DNA of 64,000 nt from Candidatus Pseudobacter hemicellulosilyticus (GCA_029202545.1 CP119311.1:3410001-3474000); one strand, 5' to 3'. Counted from the stretch's first letter, positions 17,473 to 27,300 are shown. Numbers and translations: made by a program. Notes: a model not told the origin generated them from the sequence alone.

Positions 17473-18284
17473 AACAGATCAGGCAAATATTTTCCGGGGC
17501 TTTCCCGGCGCTTCCCCTGCTGATCCTGCTGCTTTGCCTGGGTTGCAGCCTTCCTGTTATGGCCCAGCCTACTGAGTATGCAGACACAACCTTTGATCCG
17601 CCGGATGTGCAGCTGGAAGAGATCCGGTCTGATACGGAGGAAGAACCGGCGGAAATAGAAACAATAGAAGAAGAAGTCCTGCCCCCCTCCCTGCGGCAGG
17701 TAAGCGATTCTACAGTAGCGCGTTTCAAAAAGCGTAAGGAATTTGCCTATGCCAATGATTCCGCCTACTGGACAAGCCGCAAACATCCTGAGGTAAAAAA
17801 AGGGCGCAAAAAAGAGTATAACCCGCCTTCCTTCCCCGGTATCAATGTCGCTTTTTCCACTATCGGTTATACCCTGCTGATTGTGCTGATCCTGTTTGTG
17901 ATCTACCGCATCATAGTGGTCAATAAACTTTTCCTGTCAACGCCTGCCCAGCTGGAAGAAGACGCAGTTCCTGAAGTCCTGCTGGAAGAGGATGAGCTGG
18001 ACAAACAGGTCAATGCTGCTGTGGTGGCGCAGAACTACCGGGTGGCCATCCGCCTGCTGTACCTGAAATCGCTCCGGCAGCTGAGCGATAAAGGGCGGAT
18101 CCGTTACCATTCCCAGTCTACCAATGCGGATTATCTCCGCCAGCTGCAGCAACACCCGGCAGCGGGTGAGTTCCGGTTCCTGACCCAGGCCTATGAATAT
18201 GTGTGGTATGGTGAGTTCCTGCTCAGCGAAGAGCAGTTCAGCCAGCTGCGGCAACATTTTCAACAATTCTATAAATCCATCTGA
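17469..18284 (+). CDS. DUF4129 domain-containing protein
   Basis: 271 residues. Signal peptide MKQIRQIFSGAFPALPLLILLLCLGCSLPVMAQ; an acidic periplasmic stretch (about 36-75); one membrane helix at about 130-153 (ISTIGYTLLIVLILFVIYRIIVV type); then a cytosolic DUF4129 domain (VAQNYRVAIRLLYLKSLRQLSDKG, followed by TNADYLRQLQQH and QAYEYVWYGEF), which is the family core. Function is not established; the constant partnership with MoxR and DUF58 suggests a membrane-linked chaperone or assembly machine. It shares 4 nt with spoIIM and runs directly into the DUF4350 gene. Confidence 0.85.
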   Translation: MKQIRQIFSGAFPALPLLILLLCLGCSLPVMAQPTEYADTTFDPPDVQLEEIRSDTEEEPAEIETIEEEVLPPSLRQVSDSTVARFKKRKEFAYANDSAYWTSRKHPEVKKGRKKEYNPPSFPGINVAFSTIGYTLLIVLILFVIYRIIVVNKLFLSTPAQLEEDAVPEVLLEEDELDKQVNAAVVAQNYRVAIRLLYLKSLRQLSDKGRIRYHSQSTNADYLRQLQQHPAAGEFRFLTQAYEYVWYGEFLLSEEQFSQLRQHFQQFYKSI

Positions 18285-18287
18285 GCC

Positions 18288-19526
18288 CTGAAACGGATCC
18301 TTTCATATTACCCTTTCCTGTTCCTGCTGACCATCCTGTTGGGTGGTTGTTCCGGTGATCAGAAGCGCCTCAATGAACGCGTCACTTTTTCCTGGAAAGA
18401 TAAAATACCCTATGGCACTTTTTATGCGCATGAGCAGCTGCAGGCTATTTTCCCGGATGCCGGAGTGGGGATGAACAGGGAGTCGCCCGACCCTTACAGC
18501 AGCTCAAAGCCGGTATTCCCCAATGATGACAGCCTTAAGGCCACCAGGACCGCTTTTATATTCATCGGCGCTTCCCTGAAACTGTCGGAGTCAGAACTGG
18601 ATGGTATGCTGAATATGGTCTATGCCGGCCGCCATGTGTTTTTATCAGCCTATGATATAGGGGAGAACCTGCTGGACTCCCTGGGCCTGAAGGTGGCCAG
18701 GGCCGGTTATTTTTATGGGAATACAGATTCGCTGCGGGTGCAGGTGGTGGATCCGGTCAGTGAGGAAAGCGGCAGCTATACTTATCCGGGCAGGGCGCTG
18801 GATAATTATTTCACCAGCATGGATTCTACTATTACCTATATAATGGGTTATAATAATAAGGAGCAGGCCAACTATATCCGCATTGATTATAAAAGCGGAG
18901 GTTCTATTTACCTGCACCTGGCGCCTATGGCCCTGACTAATTTTTTCCTGCTGCACAAGCAGAATAAAAGTTATTACGACCAGGTATTCTCCTACCTGCC
19001 CGCCAATATTGAACTCATCAGATGGGATGAATATTTCCGGTACAATGATGGAAAGGACAATAAGAAAAAAAGCAATTTTTCTGCTTTGCAGTGGATTGCC
19101 AAACAACCCGGCCTGAATGCCGCCTGGTGGCTGGTGCTGCTGCTCCTGCTGGTCCTTTTCCTGGTGGAGTCCAAAAGAAGGCAGCGCATACTGCCCCGGC
19201 TGGCGGCCCCGCGCAATTCCTCGCTGGATTTTGTGAAAACGATCGGACGCTTGTATTACCAGCGGAAGGATAACCAGAACCTGGCCCAGAAGATGGCCGT
19301 CCATTTCCAGGACCATGTACGCCATGCCTATCACCTGCGCACAGCAGTGATGGATGAAGCGTTTGAAAAGAAACTGGCTGACAAAAGCGGTTGTGACCTG
19401 GAAGCCCTGCGCAGTATGCTCTATGACCTGCGGCTGGCCCAGCATGATCCTTTTGTGTCAGATGAATCCCTGCTGGCGCTGGACAGGCAGCTGAAAGCAT
19501 TTTATAATTACGCAAAAACCATTTAA
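18288..19526 (+). CDS. DUF4350 domain-containing lipoprotein, probable CTG start
   Basis: The frame is open from the stop codon of the DUF4129 gene (18282-18284) and encodes KRILSYYPFLFLLTILLGGC, a complete lipoprotein signal with lipobox LGGC, but no ATG, GTG or TTG precedes the signal. The first usable codon is CTG at 18288; a TTG at 18339 would remove the signal. From CTG the protein has 412 residues. The DUF4350 domain covers about 55-240 (FIFIGASLKLSESELDGMLNMVYAGRHVFLSAYD), a membrane helix is at about 280-300 (AAWWLVLLLLLVLFLV), and a cytosolic tail follows. It is one of the core genes of the MoxR/DUF58 module; role unknown. Confidence 0.8.
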   Translation: MKRILSYYPFLFLLTILLGGCSGDQKRLNERVTFSWKDKIPYGTFYAHEQLQAIFPDAGVGMNRESPDPYSSSKPVFPNDDSLKATRTAFIFIGASLKLSESELDGMLNMVYAGRHVFLSAYDIGENLLDSLGLKVARAGYFYGNTDSLRVQVVDPVSEESGSYTYPGRALDNYFTSMDSTITYIMGYNNKEQANYIRIDYKSGGSIYLHLAPMALTNFFLLHKQNKSYYDQVFSYLPANIELIRWDEYFRYNDGKDNKKKSNFSALQWIAKQPGLNAAWWLVLLLLLVLFLVESKRRQRILPRLAAPRNSSLDFVKTIGRLYYQRKDNQNLAQKMAVHFQDHVRHAYHLRTAVMDEAFEKKLADKSGCDLEALRSMLYDLRLAQHDPFVSDESLLALDRQLKAFYNYAKTI

Positions 19527-19538
19527 AGCATCGAATAC

Positions 19539-20516
19539 ATGGAAGAGAATTTTTTTCAGGCCCGCACCGACCTCAGCGCCCTGCAGCAATCGGTAGACCA
19601 GCTCAAGCAGGAGATCGGCAAGGTGATTGTTGGCCAGGAGGAAATGATAGACCTGCTGCTCACCGCTGTACTGGCCGACGGGCATGTACTGATTGAAGGA
19701 GTACCGGGTGTGGCCAAGACACTGACGGCCAAGCTGCTCAGCAAAAGCATCTCTATCGGGTTCTCCCGTATCCAGTTTACGCCCGATCTGATGCCCAGTG
19801 ATGTGATTGGTACCTCCATCTTCAATCCCCGGGACAACAGCTTCGAGCTCCGCAAGGGACCTATCTTCAGTAATATTGTACTGATTGATGAGATCAACCG
19901 TGCCCCTGCCAAGACCCAGTCGGCCCTGTTTGAGGTCATGGAAGAAAGGCAGGTAACGGTAGACGGGCAGACCCTGTCGCTGGCTGCGCCCTTCATGGTA
20001 GTGGCCACGCAGAACCCGGTAGAACAGGAGGGGACCTACCACCTCCCTGAAGCCCAGCTGGACCGCTTTCTGTTTAAGATCAATGTCACCTATCCCACAC
20101 CGGAGCAGGAGTTCCGCATTGTGCTGAACCACCACCAGAGCAGCCTGGAAGCCATGCTGGCCCAGGTGAACCATGTACTCAGCTTTCAGCAGATAGAAGA
20201 GCTGCGCCAGAAAGTACGCGGCATCCATGTGGAAGAAAAGCTGATCCAGTATATCACCAGCATTGTGGCCAGCACCCGCAACCATAAATCCATTTACCTC
20301 GGCGCTTCGCCCCGTGCTTCCATTGGCATCCTCAATGGCGCCAAAGCACTGGCGGCCATGCGTGGCCGGGATTTTGTAACGCCGGAAGATATTCTCTTTG
20401 TGCTGAAGCCCACGCTTCGGCACCGTATTGTCCTGACACCGGAAAAAGAAATGGAAGGCGCTGCCACTGATGATGTGATTGCACAGATCGTGGAAGCTAT
20501 TGAAGTGCCCCGCTAA
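19539..20516 (+). CDS. MoxR-family AAA+ ATPase
   Basis: 325 residues, typical length. Walker A GVPGVAKT (about 58-65), Walker B and family motif LIDEINRAPAKTQSALFEVMEE (about 119-140), sensor 1 ATQNPVEQEGTYHLPEAQLDRF, and the C-terminal lid YLGASPRASIGILNGAKALAAMRGRDFVTPEDI. MoxR ATPases act as chaperones for protein complex assembly, usually with VWA or DUF58 partners. It is cytosolic. It lies 12 nt after the DUF4350 gene and 9 nt before the DUF58 gene, in the module order seen throughout Bacteroidota. Confidence 0.93.
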   Translation: MEENFFQARTDLSALQQSVDQLKQEIGKVIVGQEEMIDLLLTAVLADGHVLIEGVPGVAKTLTAKLLSKSISIGFSRIQFTPDLMPSDVIGTSIFNPRDNSFELRKGPIFSNIVLIDEINRAPAKTQSALFEVMEERQVTVDGQTLSLAAPFMVVATQNPVEQEGTYHLPEAQLDRFLFKINVTYPTPEQEFRIVLNHHQSSLEAMLAQVNHVLSFQQIEELRQKVRGIHVEEKLIQYITSIVASTRNHKSIYLGASPRASIGILNGAKALAAMRGRDFVTPEDILFVLKPTLRHRIVLTPEKEMEGAATDDVIAQIVEAIEVPR

Positions 20517-20525
20517 AACAGCCTG

Positions 20526-21875
20526 ATGTCTTTTTACGAACGCAACATATTATCCCTGTTCTTCAGCCGCCGGTTTTACATGGCTTTTGTGGTCATCATC
20601 CTGCTCTTTGTAGGATCATACACCTGGCCCGCCCTGTTTACTGCGGCGCGTATTGTGCTGCTCAGCTTTGCCGGGCTGACCCTGCTGGATTATTTCATCC
20701 TGTTTGTGCGGAAGCGGGCCATCTCCGTGCAGCGCCTGCTGCCTGATGCTTTCAGCAACGGGGACGAGAACAAAGTGCAACTGCAGTTGGTGAACCGTTA
20801 TCCTTTCCGGGTACAGCTGCTGCTGATAGATGAAGTGCCGGAACAGTTTCAGCTGTTCAATTTCAAAATACCGCTAAGCCTGGCGGGGGGAGAGGAAAAG
20901 TCGCTGGATTATCACCTGCGACCGGTACAGCGCGGGGAATACATTTTCCGGCAGGTGAACCTGTTTGTCCGCAGCCCGCTGGGATTGGTGACCCGCCGCC
21001 TGAAAACCGGTGAGCCCGAAACCATGGTGAAGGTGATGCCTTCTTTCCTGGCCCTGCGCCAGTTTGAACTGAAAGCCCATGGCAGCAATCTTTCCGAAGC
21101 CGGCAGCCGCAAGATCCGGAAAATAGGCCATAGCCTGGAATTTGAACAGATCAAGGAATATGTTACAGGTGATGATATCCGGAGCATCAACTGGAAAGCC
21201 ACTGCCCGCAGGGGCGGCCAGCTGATGGTCAATAATTTTATGGATGAACGCAGCCAGCAGGTGTATTGTATCATCGACAAAGGCCGCGTGATGAAAATGC
21301 CTTTTGAAGGGATGGCCCTGCTGGACTATGCCATCAATGCCACCCTGATCCTTTCGCGGGTGGCGCTGATCCGCCAGGACCGGGCCGGGCTGATCACCTT
21401 TGCGGAGCAGATCGGGCATTTCCTGCCGGCCGACCGCAAAGCCGCACAGATGCCCCGCATCCTGGAGACCCTGTATAACCAGGATACCCGATTCCTGGAA
21501 AGCGACTACGAAAAGCTGCACGCCCTGATCCGCACACGGATCACATCGCGCAGCCTTATTGTTCTCTTCACCAATTTTGAATCCCTCGCGGGCCTGGAAA
21601 GACAAATGCCTTTTATCCGCAGCATCGCCCGCAACCACCTGCTGCTGGTAGTGTTCTTTGAGAACACAGAACTGGACCAGCTGACCACTACCCGGGCCGA
21701 TACCATTGAGGAACTGTATATCCGCACCATTGCCGAGAAATTCATGGCGGAAAAAAGACAGATCGTCAAAGAGCTGCAGAAACATGGTGTACTCACTATC
21801 CTGACGCCGCCCAGACAACTCACGGTCAATACGGTCAATAAGTACCTGGAACTGAAAGCAAGGCAGGCCATTTGA
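20526..21875 (+). CDS. DUF58 domain-containing protein
   Basis: 449 residues. Two N-terminal membrane helices (about 16-36 and 40-60) precede a beta-rich region, then the DUF58 core GDDIRSINWKATARRGGQLMVNNFMDERSQQVYCIIDKGR (about 215-255), followed by a VWA-like fold with MALLDYAINATLILSRVALIRQDRAGLITFA. The family partners MoxR ATPases and is thought to take part in complex assembly at the membrane; the client here is unknown. It ends 23 nt before the probable start of truB, so truB is likely co-transcribed. Confidence 0.92.
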   Translation: MSFYERNILSLFFSRRFYMAFVVIILLFVGSYTWPALFTAARIVLLSFAGLTLLDYFILFVRKRAISVQRLLPDAFSNGDENKVQLQLVNRYPFRVQLLLIDEVPEQFQLFNFKIPLSLAGGEEKSLDYHLRPVQRGEYIFRQVNLFVRSPLGLVTRRLKTGEPETMVKVMPSFLALRQFELKAHGSNLSEAGSRKIRKIGHSLEFEQIKEYVTGDDIRSINWKATARRGGQLMVNNFMDERSQQVYCIIDKGRVMKMPFEGMALLDYAINATLILSRVALIRQDRAGLITFAEQIGHFLPADRKAAQMPRILETLYNQDTRFLESDYEKLHALIRTRITSRSLIVLFTNFESLAGLERQMPFIRSIARNHLLLVVFFENTELDQLTTTRADTIEELYIRTIAEKFMAEKRQIVKELQKHGVLTILTPPRQLTVNTVNKYLELKARQAI

Positions 21876-21898
21876 GGCGGCCTTCTTATCTTCGCCGC

Positions 21899-22603
21899 AT
21901 GGAGTTATCATCCGTTAATTTTGAACAGGGATATACGCTGCTGATCAATAAGCCGCTGGAATGGACCTCTTTTGATGTGGTGCGCAAGATCCGGAACACC
22001 ATTAAAATAAAGAAAGTAGGCCATGCCGGTACCCTGGATCCACTGGCCACCGGGCTGCTGATCGTTTGCACCGGCAAATTCACCAAGCGTATCAATGAAT
22101 ATATGGCCCAGGAAAAAGAATATACCGGCCATTTCACCCTGGGGGCCGTTACGCCTACCTACGACCTTGAAGCTGAACCCACCGATCTGAAAGACTATAC
22201 CGCTATCACTCCTGAGCAGTTGCACGCCGCTACCGGGCCTTTTACCGGGCAGATCCTCCAGGTGCCGCCTATGCACTCGGCCATTAAAAAAGATGGGAAG
22301 CGGGTGTATGAGCTGGCTCGCCGCGGGGAACATATTGAGCTGGAGCCCCGGTCTATCCATATCAAAGCGTTTGAGATCACGGCCATTGAAATGCCTGTAG
22401 TGCATTTTCGCGTGGTCTGTTCCACAGGTACCTATATCCGCAGCCTGGCGCATGATTTTGGGCAGGCCCTGGGATGTGGCGCTCACCTGAGCAAACTGGT
22501 CCGTACCCGCATCGGTGAGTTCACCTTGGATCAGTCCATGACCATGGAAGAAGCGCAGGTGTTCATTGCCAAAGTGAAAGAAGCAAACCTGCCTTCAGTG
22601 TAG
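21899..22603 (+). CDS. truB: tRNA pseudouridine(55) synthase
   Basis: 234 residues from the ATG at 21899 (MELSSVNFEQGYTLLINKP); the frame runs 27 nt further up but that overlaps the DUF58 stop. It converts U55 in the T loop of tRNAs to pseudouridine. The catalytic Asp is in KKVGHAGTLDPLATGLL (Asp at about residue 47), with KEYTGHFTLG, VPPMHSAIKKDGKRVYELARRG and STGTYIRSLAHDFG as further TruB motifs. The C-terminal PUA-like extension is absent or minimal, as in short TruB forms. Confidence 0.93.
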   Translation: MELSSVNFEQGYTLLINKPLEWTSFDVVRKIRNTIKIKKVGHAGTLDPLATGLLIVCTGKFTKRINEYMAQEKEYTGHFTLGAVTPTYDLEAEPTDLKDYTAITPEQLHAATGPFTGQILQVPPMHSAIKKDGKRVYELARRGEHIELEPRSIHIKAFEITAIEMPVVHFRVVCSTGTYIRSLAHDFGQALGCGAHLSKLVRTRIGEFTLDQSMTMEEAQVFIAKVKEANLPSV

Positions 22604-22906
22604 GGTTTGCAGCAACTGCCTGTCCAACTGTAAAATAGCATTGCCTCATAGTTGCCGCTGAAAATGGCTGAAACCTGTTTCAGGCAGTTTTAGGGGGAAT
22701 GGATTTAGCAAAAGGGTTCTTCCGGATTATTCACCCAGCGCATACCGTTTACCTGTACAGTTTAACTTGTGAAAAATATTTCTCCCTGTCCTGCGTATTT
22801 TTATTTGGGGACAGATGTATTTGTGTGCTTCAAAATTGCTGGCGAAACACGGGGCTGGCCGGCGGGCGAACGTTGACAGGATGCTTCAGAAGGGCCCGGG
22901 AGTGGT
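22604..22906. other. Intergenic region between convergent truB and tamL
   Basis: No coding sequence recognised. CTGAAA-cctg-TTTCAG (22668-22683), followed by GCAGTTTT, may be a weak terminator for truB. The rest is unremarkable A/T-rich then G/C-rich DNA. Confidence 0.45.
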
Positions 22907-25273
22907 TTAGAACGGATAGCCGATACCCAGCTGGAACTGGCCGTCAGAGATTTTCAGGTTATGGAACCAGCCGGCATTCTGGTAGGCATGAACGGGGTCC
23001 TTGAGTTTATAGGCCCAGTCGAGACGGATCAGGAAGAAATCAAAATCGAACCGTAAGCTGCTGCCGCCGCCGATGGCGAGGTCCTTATAGAGCTTATCGA
23101 TCCGGAAACTGGCCGCCGGGATGGCCTGCCCGGTGGCCGGATCAAATTCCTTGCTCCAGATATTTCCCATATCCACAAAGAGCGCGCTGTTCACCTTGAA
23201 CCCAAAGATGGTAGCCAGGTTAAAGCGGTATTCTATATTGAACTCCAGCTGCATATTGCCGAAGCGATCAATAGCAGAGGTGCTGTCGGTTGGTTCATAC
23301 ATGGTGGCGGTGCCCGGTCCCAGCCTTCTTACCTGCCAGGCGCGCATGCTGTAAGGGCCACCGGCCGAGAAAGCCTTGAAGAAGGGCAGGTTACTTTCCG
23401 GCACCACTACACCGGCCGTATCAGTTTTCCCATACACGATGCCCACGCCGCCATAGGCGCGGAAGGCCAGCGATGAGCGGCCATAATCAATATAGTGCTT
23501 GATCTCTGCGTCCACTTTTACAAAACGGCGCAGGTCGCCCAGTTCCAGTTCTTTTATCAGTCCGGTAAGGCCGCCGCTCTCTTCTATGCGGGCGCGGATC
23601 AGGGTCAGCTTTTTATCTTTCTGGATGGCGGTGCTGGCGCTGAAAGCGGTACTGATGATCATACCATCGTTGAAAGCAAAGCGATAGGCCGGGATCAGCT
23701 TTTCCAGTCGCAGCAGGCTGTCGGTCTTCACCACGCTGGTATATTCAAAATTCAGGGGGGTGAAATTGTACGTGATGCGCCGGCGGGGGACATCGGTCCC
23801 TCTTCGCATCCTGCCACCCACCCATTCATAACCCCAGGAGGTTTTGAAAGAGGGAACGCGGAAGAAGTCACGGCGATCTGTATACGCACCTTCCAGGTTG
23901 AGTACGGTTCGCGTATTCTGGAGGCGATCCGGGTTTTTGATCCTGAAGGGCAGGATGAACTTGGGGAAATAAATATTGTGTGAAAAGCTGGCCTGCAGGG
24001 TTTGCACCAGCTGGGTACCGATCTCGATACCGAAGCGGGCGTTGGTGCTGGTCTGGATGGCTTCCCGGAAAGCATTGCGGTTGATGAGCCGGAAATTGAG
24101 ACCAATACCAAAGAGCTGGCCGGTGGTGAGGAAGTCGCTCACGTTGCGGCTGGTCTCAAAGTCGATGGTGGCGCTTTGTTTTTTATCCGGGTAGAGCCGG
24201 AAAGTGGCGTCCAGCAGGGGCACGCTGTCGTAGCGTTCCTGCAGGTCCAGGTCCACATTGCTCCAGGCGCCCAGCTGGTTGAAGGTATTGATGGTCCGGT
24301 AATACCGCCGTTGCCGGTACAGGGAGCCCGGAGTGATATTCATATTCCGGGCAATAAAAGGCAGTTTAAAGCGGTTGGTGCCGTATAAAAAAGTATAGGG
24401 CGGTATGATGGTAGTATCCTTGTGGAAGCTGGTATCCTCCAGCGGGGTGATATCCGGGTATATGGTGATATCCCCGAAATAGAATTTCATCAGGTGGGTG
24501 CTGTCCTTGGGCGGCCGCTGCTTGATGAGTACATTGATGGTGGGGCTCTCACTGCGGCGGCGCAGGGAGTCCAGCAGGCGGATCTGCTCAAAGGGATCCA
24601 GGGAAGGGTCTATCAGTGCCGCGATCACAGTATCCACTTCGGCGTAGATACTTTCCTTATTGAGTTTATAATAGCCGTTGTCCCGGTAGAGGGTGACCAG
24701 CCGTTCAATCTCCGTGCTGATGGCGGTGGTGGAGTAGGGTTTGCCTTTCTTCAGTTCGGAGCGGTTGCTGTTATTGAGCGCCAGCTGCTGCAGCTCGGGC
24801 GTTTCCAGGCTATAGCCTACTGAGTCCATGATCAGCCTGACGCCGGGGATCACTTTGAAGCGGACGGTGGTCCGGTATTGCCGCTCGCGGGTGGTATCAA
24901 TGAAAAAAGTGTCCGTAATGACGGGTCTGTAATAACCCTGGGAATTAAGCAGGGCGGTCATGAATACTTTAGACCGGCCGATATTGATACTGTCAAATAC
25001 GGGGGGCTTGATCAGTTTCTTGAAGATACCCACGTACTTGAAGCGGGTCTGGAGGCTGTCGTCCACCTGTGTCAGCAGTTTATCGCTCAGTTCTTTTTTC
25101 TCGTAACGGGGTTGTTTGCTGTCCACGTTCACTTCGGTCTGGTACACGAAGGGGCGGGTGGGCAGATTCTTCTTGGATACGGTTACGCAGGCGGGCGCCA
25201 GCACCATGCCGAGGAGGAAATAACAGACCCACCGGGAAATTCTAAAAAAAGTAACTTGCTGGCCGGATGACAT
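22907..25273 (-). CDS. tamL: BamA/TamA-family outer-membrane protein, TamL-type lipoprotein
   Basis: 788 residues. The N-terminus FFRISRWVCYFLLGMVLAPACVTVSKKNLP is a hydrophobic signal with a lipobox-like LAPAC, so the protein is probably lipidated, the feature that distinguishes TamL of Bacteroidota from other BamA relatives (family knowledge). POTRA-like repeats occupy about 45-330 (for example KPYSTTAISTEIERLVTLYRDNGYYKL). The C-terminal half is an Omp85 16-strand barrel with the conserved loop region FFKAFSAGGPYSMRAWQVRRLGPG and a terminal Phe. It works in outer-membrane protein insertion or lipid transport, normally with TamB; no tamB lies in this window. It starts 20 nt from the divergent methyltransferase gene. 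Confidence 0.87.
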   Translation of the reverse strand: MSSGQQVTFFRISRWVCYFLLGMVLAPACVTVSKKNLPTRPFVYQTEVNVDSKQPRYEKKELSDKLLTQVDDSLQTRFKYVGIFKKLIKPPVFDSINIGRSKVFMTALLNSQGYYRPVITDTFFIDTTRERQYRTTVRFKVIPGVRLIMDSVGYSLETPELQQLALNNSNRSELKKGKPYSTTAISTEIERLVTLYRDNGYYKLNKESIYAEVDTVIAALIDPSLDPFEQIRLLDSLRRRSESPTINVLIKQRPPKDSTHLMKFYFGDITIYPDITPLEDTSFHKDTTIIPPYTFLYGTNRFKLPFIARNMNITPGSLYRQRRYYRTINTFNQLGAWSNVDLDLQERYDSVPLLDATFRLYPDKKQSATIDFETSRNVSDFLTTGQLFGIGLNFRLINRNAFREAIQTSTNARFGIEIGTQLVQTLQASFSHNIYFPKFILPFRIKNPDRLQNTRTVLNLEGAYTDRRDFFRVPSFKTSWGYEWVGGRMRRGTDVPRRRITYNFTPLNFEYTSVVKTDSLLRLEKLIPAYRFAFNDGMIISTAFSASTAIQKDKKLTLIRARIEESGGLTGLIKELELGDLRRFVKVDAEIKHYIDYGRSSLAFRAYGGVGIVYGKTDTAGVVVPESNLPFFKAFSAGGPYSMRAWQVRRLGPGTATMYEPTDSTSAIDRFGNMQLEFNIEYRFNLATIFGFKVNSALFVDMGNIWSKEFDPATGQAIPAASFRIDKLYKDLAIGGGSSLRFDFDFFLIRLDWAYKLKDPVHAYQNAGWFHNLKISDGQFQLGIGYPF

Positions 25274-25293
25274 ATAACTTTAAACGAAGTGCA

Positions 25294-26028
25294 ATGTTGG
25301 TTAAATCGCAGGTCAAATATATTCAAAGTTTAAGCCAGAAAAAATTAAGGGATGAAGAAGGGCTGTTTGTAGGGGAGGGACCTAAGATAATTAACGAACT
25401 CTTAAGTGCCGGTAATGTTCATTTGCAGCAGCTCTACGCCCTGCCGGAATGGATCAGCCAGCAGCCTGCCACCATTGCGGAACGCTGTATGGCAGTGGAT
25501 CCTGATGAGCTGGGCCGTTTATCGTTCCAGCAGCATCCCAACCAGGTCCTGGGCGTTTTCAGGAAACCCGAATTTGCGCCGGAAAGGGACTGGGGCAAGG
25601 GGCTGCATGTAGTGCTGGATACCCTGCAGGACCCAGGGAATATGGGTACTATCCTGCGTTGTGCGGACTGGTTCGGCATAAATGCCATGGTTTGCAGCCC
25701 CGACAGTGCGGATATATTTAATCCCAAAGTGGTACAGGCCAGTATGGGCGGTATCAGCAGGGTAGAAGTGATCTATACGGATCTGCCGGCCTTTTTAAGG
25801 GCCCATAGTGGCATCCCGGTGCTGGCGGCTACCCTGGATGGTACACCGCTGCCGGCCATGACGGGTGGCGCCAAAGGTTTCCTGCTCATTGGAAACGAAT
25901 CCCGGGGCATCAGTGATGAGTTGCTGGCCCTGGCTACCCACCGCGTTACCATTCCCCGGAAAGGGCAGGCGGAATCCCTGAATGCGGCCGTGGCCACGGG
26001 CATTCTCCTGTCTCACCTGACAGTCTGA
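25294..26028 (+). CDS. TrmH/SpoU-family RNA methyltransferase
   Basis: 244 residues from MLVKSQVKYIQSLSQKKLRDEEGLFVGEGPK; an earlier ATG at 25267 would overlap the divergent tamL start. The N-terminal substrate-binding region (1-100) is followed by the SPOUT knot: motif 1 DTLQDPGNMGTILRCADWFG, motif 2 LIGNESRGISDELL and motif 3 TIPRKGQAESLNAAVATGILL, the SAM-binding loops. It is probably a 2'-O-ribose methyltransferase of rRNA (RlmB-like) or tRNA; the exact target cannot be called. Confidence 0.88.
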   Translation: MLVKSQVKYIQSLSQKKLRDEEGLFVGEGPKIINELLSAGNVHLQQLYALPEWISQQPATIAERCMAVDPDELGRLSFQQHPNQVLGVFRKPEFAPERDWGKGLHVVLDTLQDPGNMGTILRCADWFGINAMVCSPDSADIFNPKVVQASMGGISRVEVIYTDLPAFLRAHSGIPVLAATLDGTPLPAMTGGAKGFLLIGNESRGISDELLALATHRVTIPRKGQAESLNAAVATGILLSHLTV

Positions 26029-26070
26029 GCCCGTCGGTTTTGACGCTCTTTTTATACCTTGAAATTTTAT

Positions 26071-27300
26071 TTACCGGAACTGGATGGCCTTTACGGGCTG
26101 GATCTTGCGGACAATAATGGTGGGGATCAGCAACACCAGGAAGCAGATCAGGAAAGTGCCTGCATTGACCAGGGCTACATGCCACCAGACCACTTCCACC
26201 GCGGCCTTGGAGATATAGTACGCATCTTCCGGCAGGCTGATAAAGCCATAGCGCTGCTGCAGCCAGCAGATCAGCAGGCCCAGGATATTCCCGAATAACA
26301 GGCCGGCGCCGGTGATCACGGCGCCATGGTACAGGAACACCCGCTGGATAGTACCGTTGCGGGCGCCCAGCGCTTTCAGCAGTCCCACCATCCTGGTACG
26401 TTCCAGCACCAGGATCAGCAGGCAGGTGATCAGGTTGAGCACGGCAATGGCCACCATGATGATCAGTACAATATAAATGGTCTTGTTCTGTAGCGCCAGC
26501 CAGTCGAATATATTGGGGAAGATATTCTCAATAGTGGTGCCCTGGATACCCAGGGGCAGGTAAGGAATGATATCATCATTCACCTGGTCCATCTGCCGGA
26601 AATCGGCGAGGATAAGCTCATAGCCGCCGATCTGGTCGGGCGACCAGTTATTCAGCCGCTGCACCAGTTTCAGGTCGCCGATAGCGATCAGCTTATCATA
26701 TTCTTCAATGCCTGTCTTGTAAATGCCTGCCACCGTGAGCTTGCGCGTACGCGGCGGGGCATTGGGCTGTATAAAATAGATCAGCACCTCGTCATTTACT
26801 TTCAGCTGCAGTTTACCGGCAGTATAGGCGGAGAGGTTGATCTCACTGCTGTACCCGCTGTCCGTAAACTGTATCCAACGGCCTTCCAGCAGGAAATTGC
26901 GCAGGTTAGTGAAATCGTAGCCCACATCAACACCCTTGAACAAAACCCCCTCAATGGTTTCCGTAGTCTTGAGGATGGCGTTGCGGGTGGCAAAAGCCTG
27001 TACTTTCCTGATCTGCGGGAACTGCTGCGGTAGCCGGGCCACCGAGTCATTGCGCAGGATAGGCGTTTCTTCGGCAATGCTCACCATGGCGGCATCAAAG
27101 CTCTGTACCCGGATATGGCCCCAGAAACTGAAGATCTTCTGGCTGATGGTGGATTTAAAGCCGGTGGCAAAAGCCAGGGTAACGATCATGACCATCACGC
27201 TGATGATGGTTGCACCCACCGACAACCGGATCACAAAACGGGAGAAGGACCTTTGCTGGTTGAATGCGATGCGTTTGGCGATATAAGCGGCTATATTCAA
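26071..27300 (-). CDS. ABC transporter permease, FtsX/LolE type
   Basis: About 410 residues from a TTG at 27300 (LNIAAYIAKRIAFNQQRSFSRFVIRLSVGATIISVMVMI); an ATG at 27348 is in frame but lies upstream of a TAnnTTTG promoter element, so I favour the TTG. One N-terminal helix (about 20-45), a periplasmic MacB_PCD-like domain (about 50-255), then three helices in the FtsX domain (about 270-400; LLILVLERTRMVGLLKALGARNGTIQRVFL is the coupling-helix signature). Such permeases move lipoproteins or macrolide-like substrates with an ATPase of the LolD/MacB kind, which is not encoded next to it here. Confidence 0.85.
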   Translation of the reverse strand: MNIAAYIAKRIAFNQQRSFSRFVIRLSVGATIISVMVMIVTLAFATGFKSTISQKIFSFWGHIRVQSFDAAMVSIAEETPILRNDSVARLPQQFPQIRKVQAFATRNAILKTTETIEGVLFKGVDVGYDFTNLRNFLLEGRWIQFTDSGYSSEINLSAYTAGKLQLKVNDEVLIYFIQPNAPPRTRKLTVAGIYKTGIEEYDKLIAIGDLKLVQRLNNWSPDQIGGYELILADFRQMDQVNDDIIPYLPLGIQGTTIENIFPNIFDWLALQNKTIYIVLIIMVAIAVLNLITCLLILVLERTRMVGLLKALGARNGTIQRVFLYHGAVITGAGLLFGNILGLLICWLQQRYGFISLPEDAYYISKAAVEVVWWHVALVNAGTFLICFLVLLIPTIIVRKIQPVKAIQFR

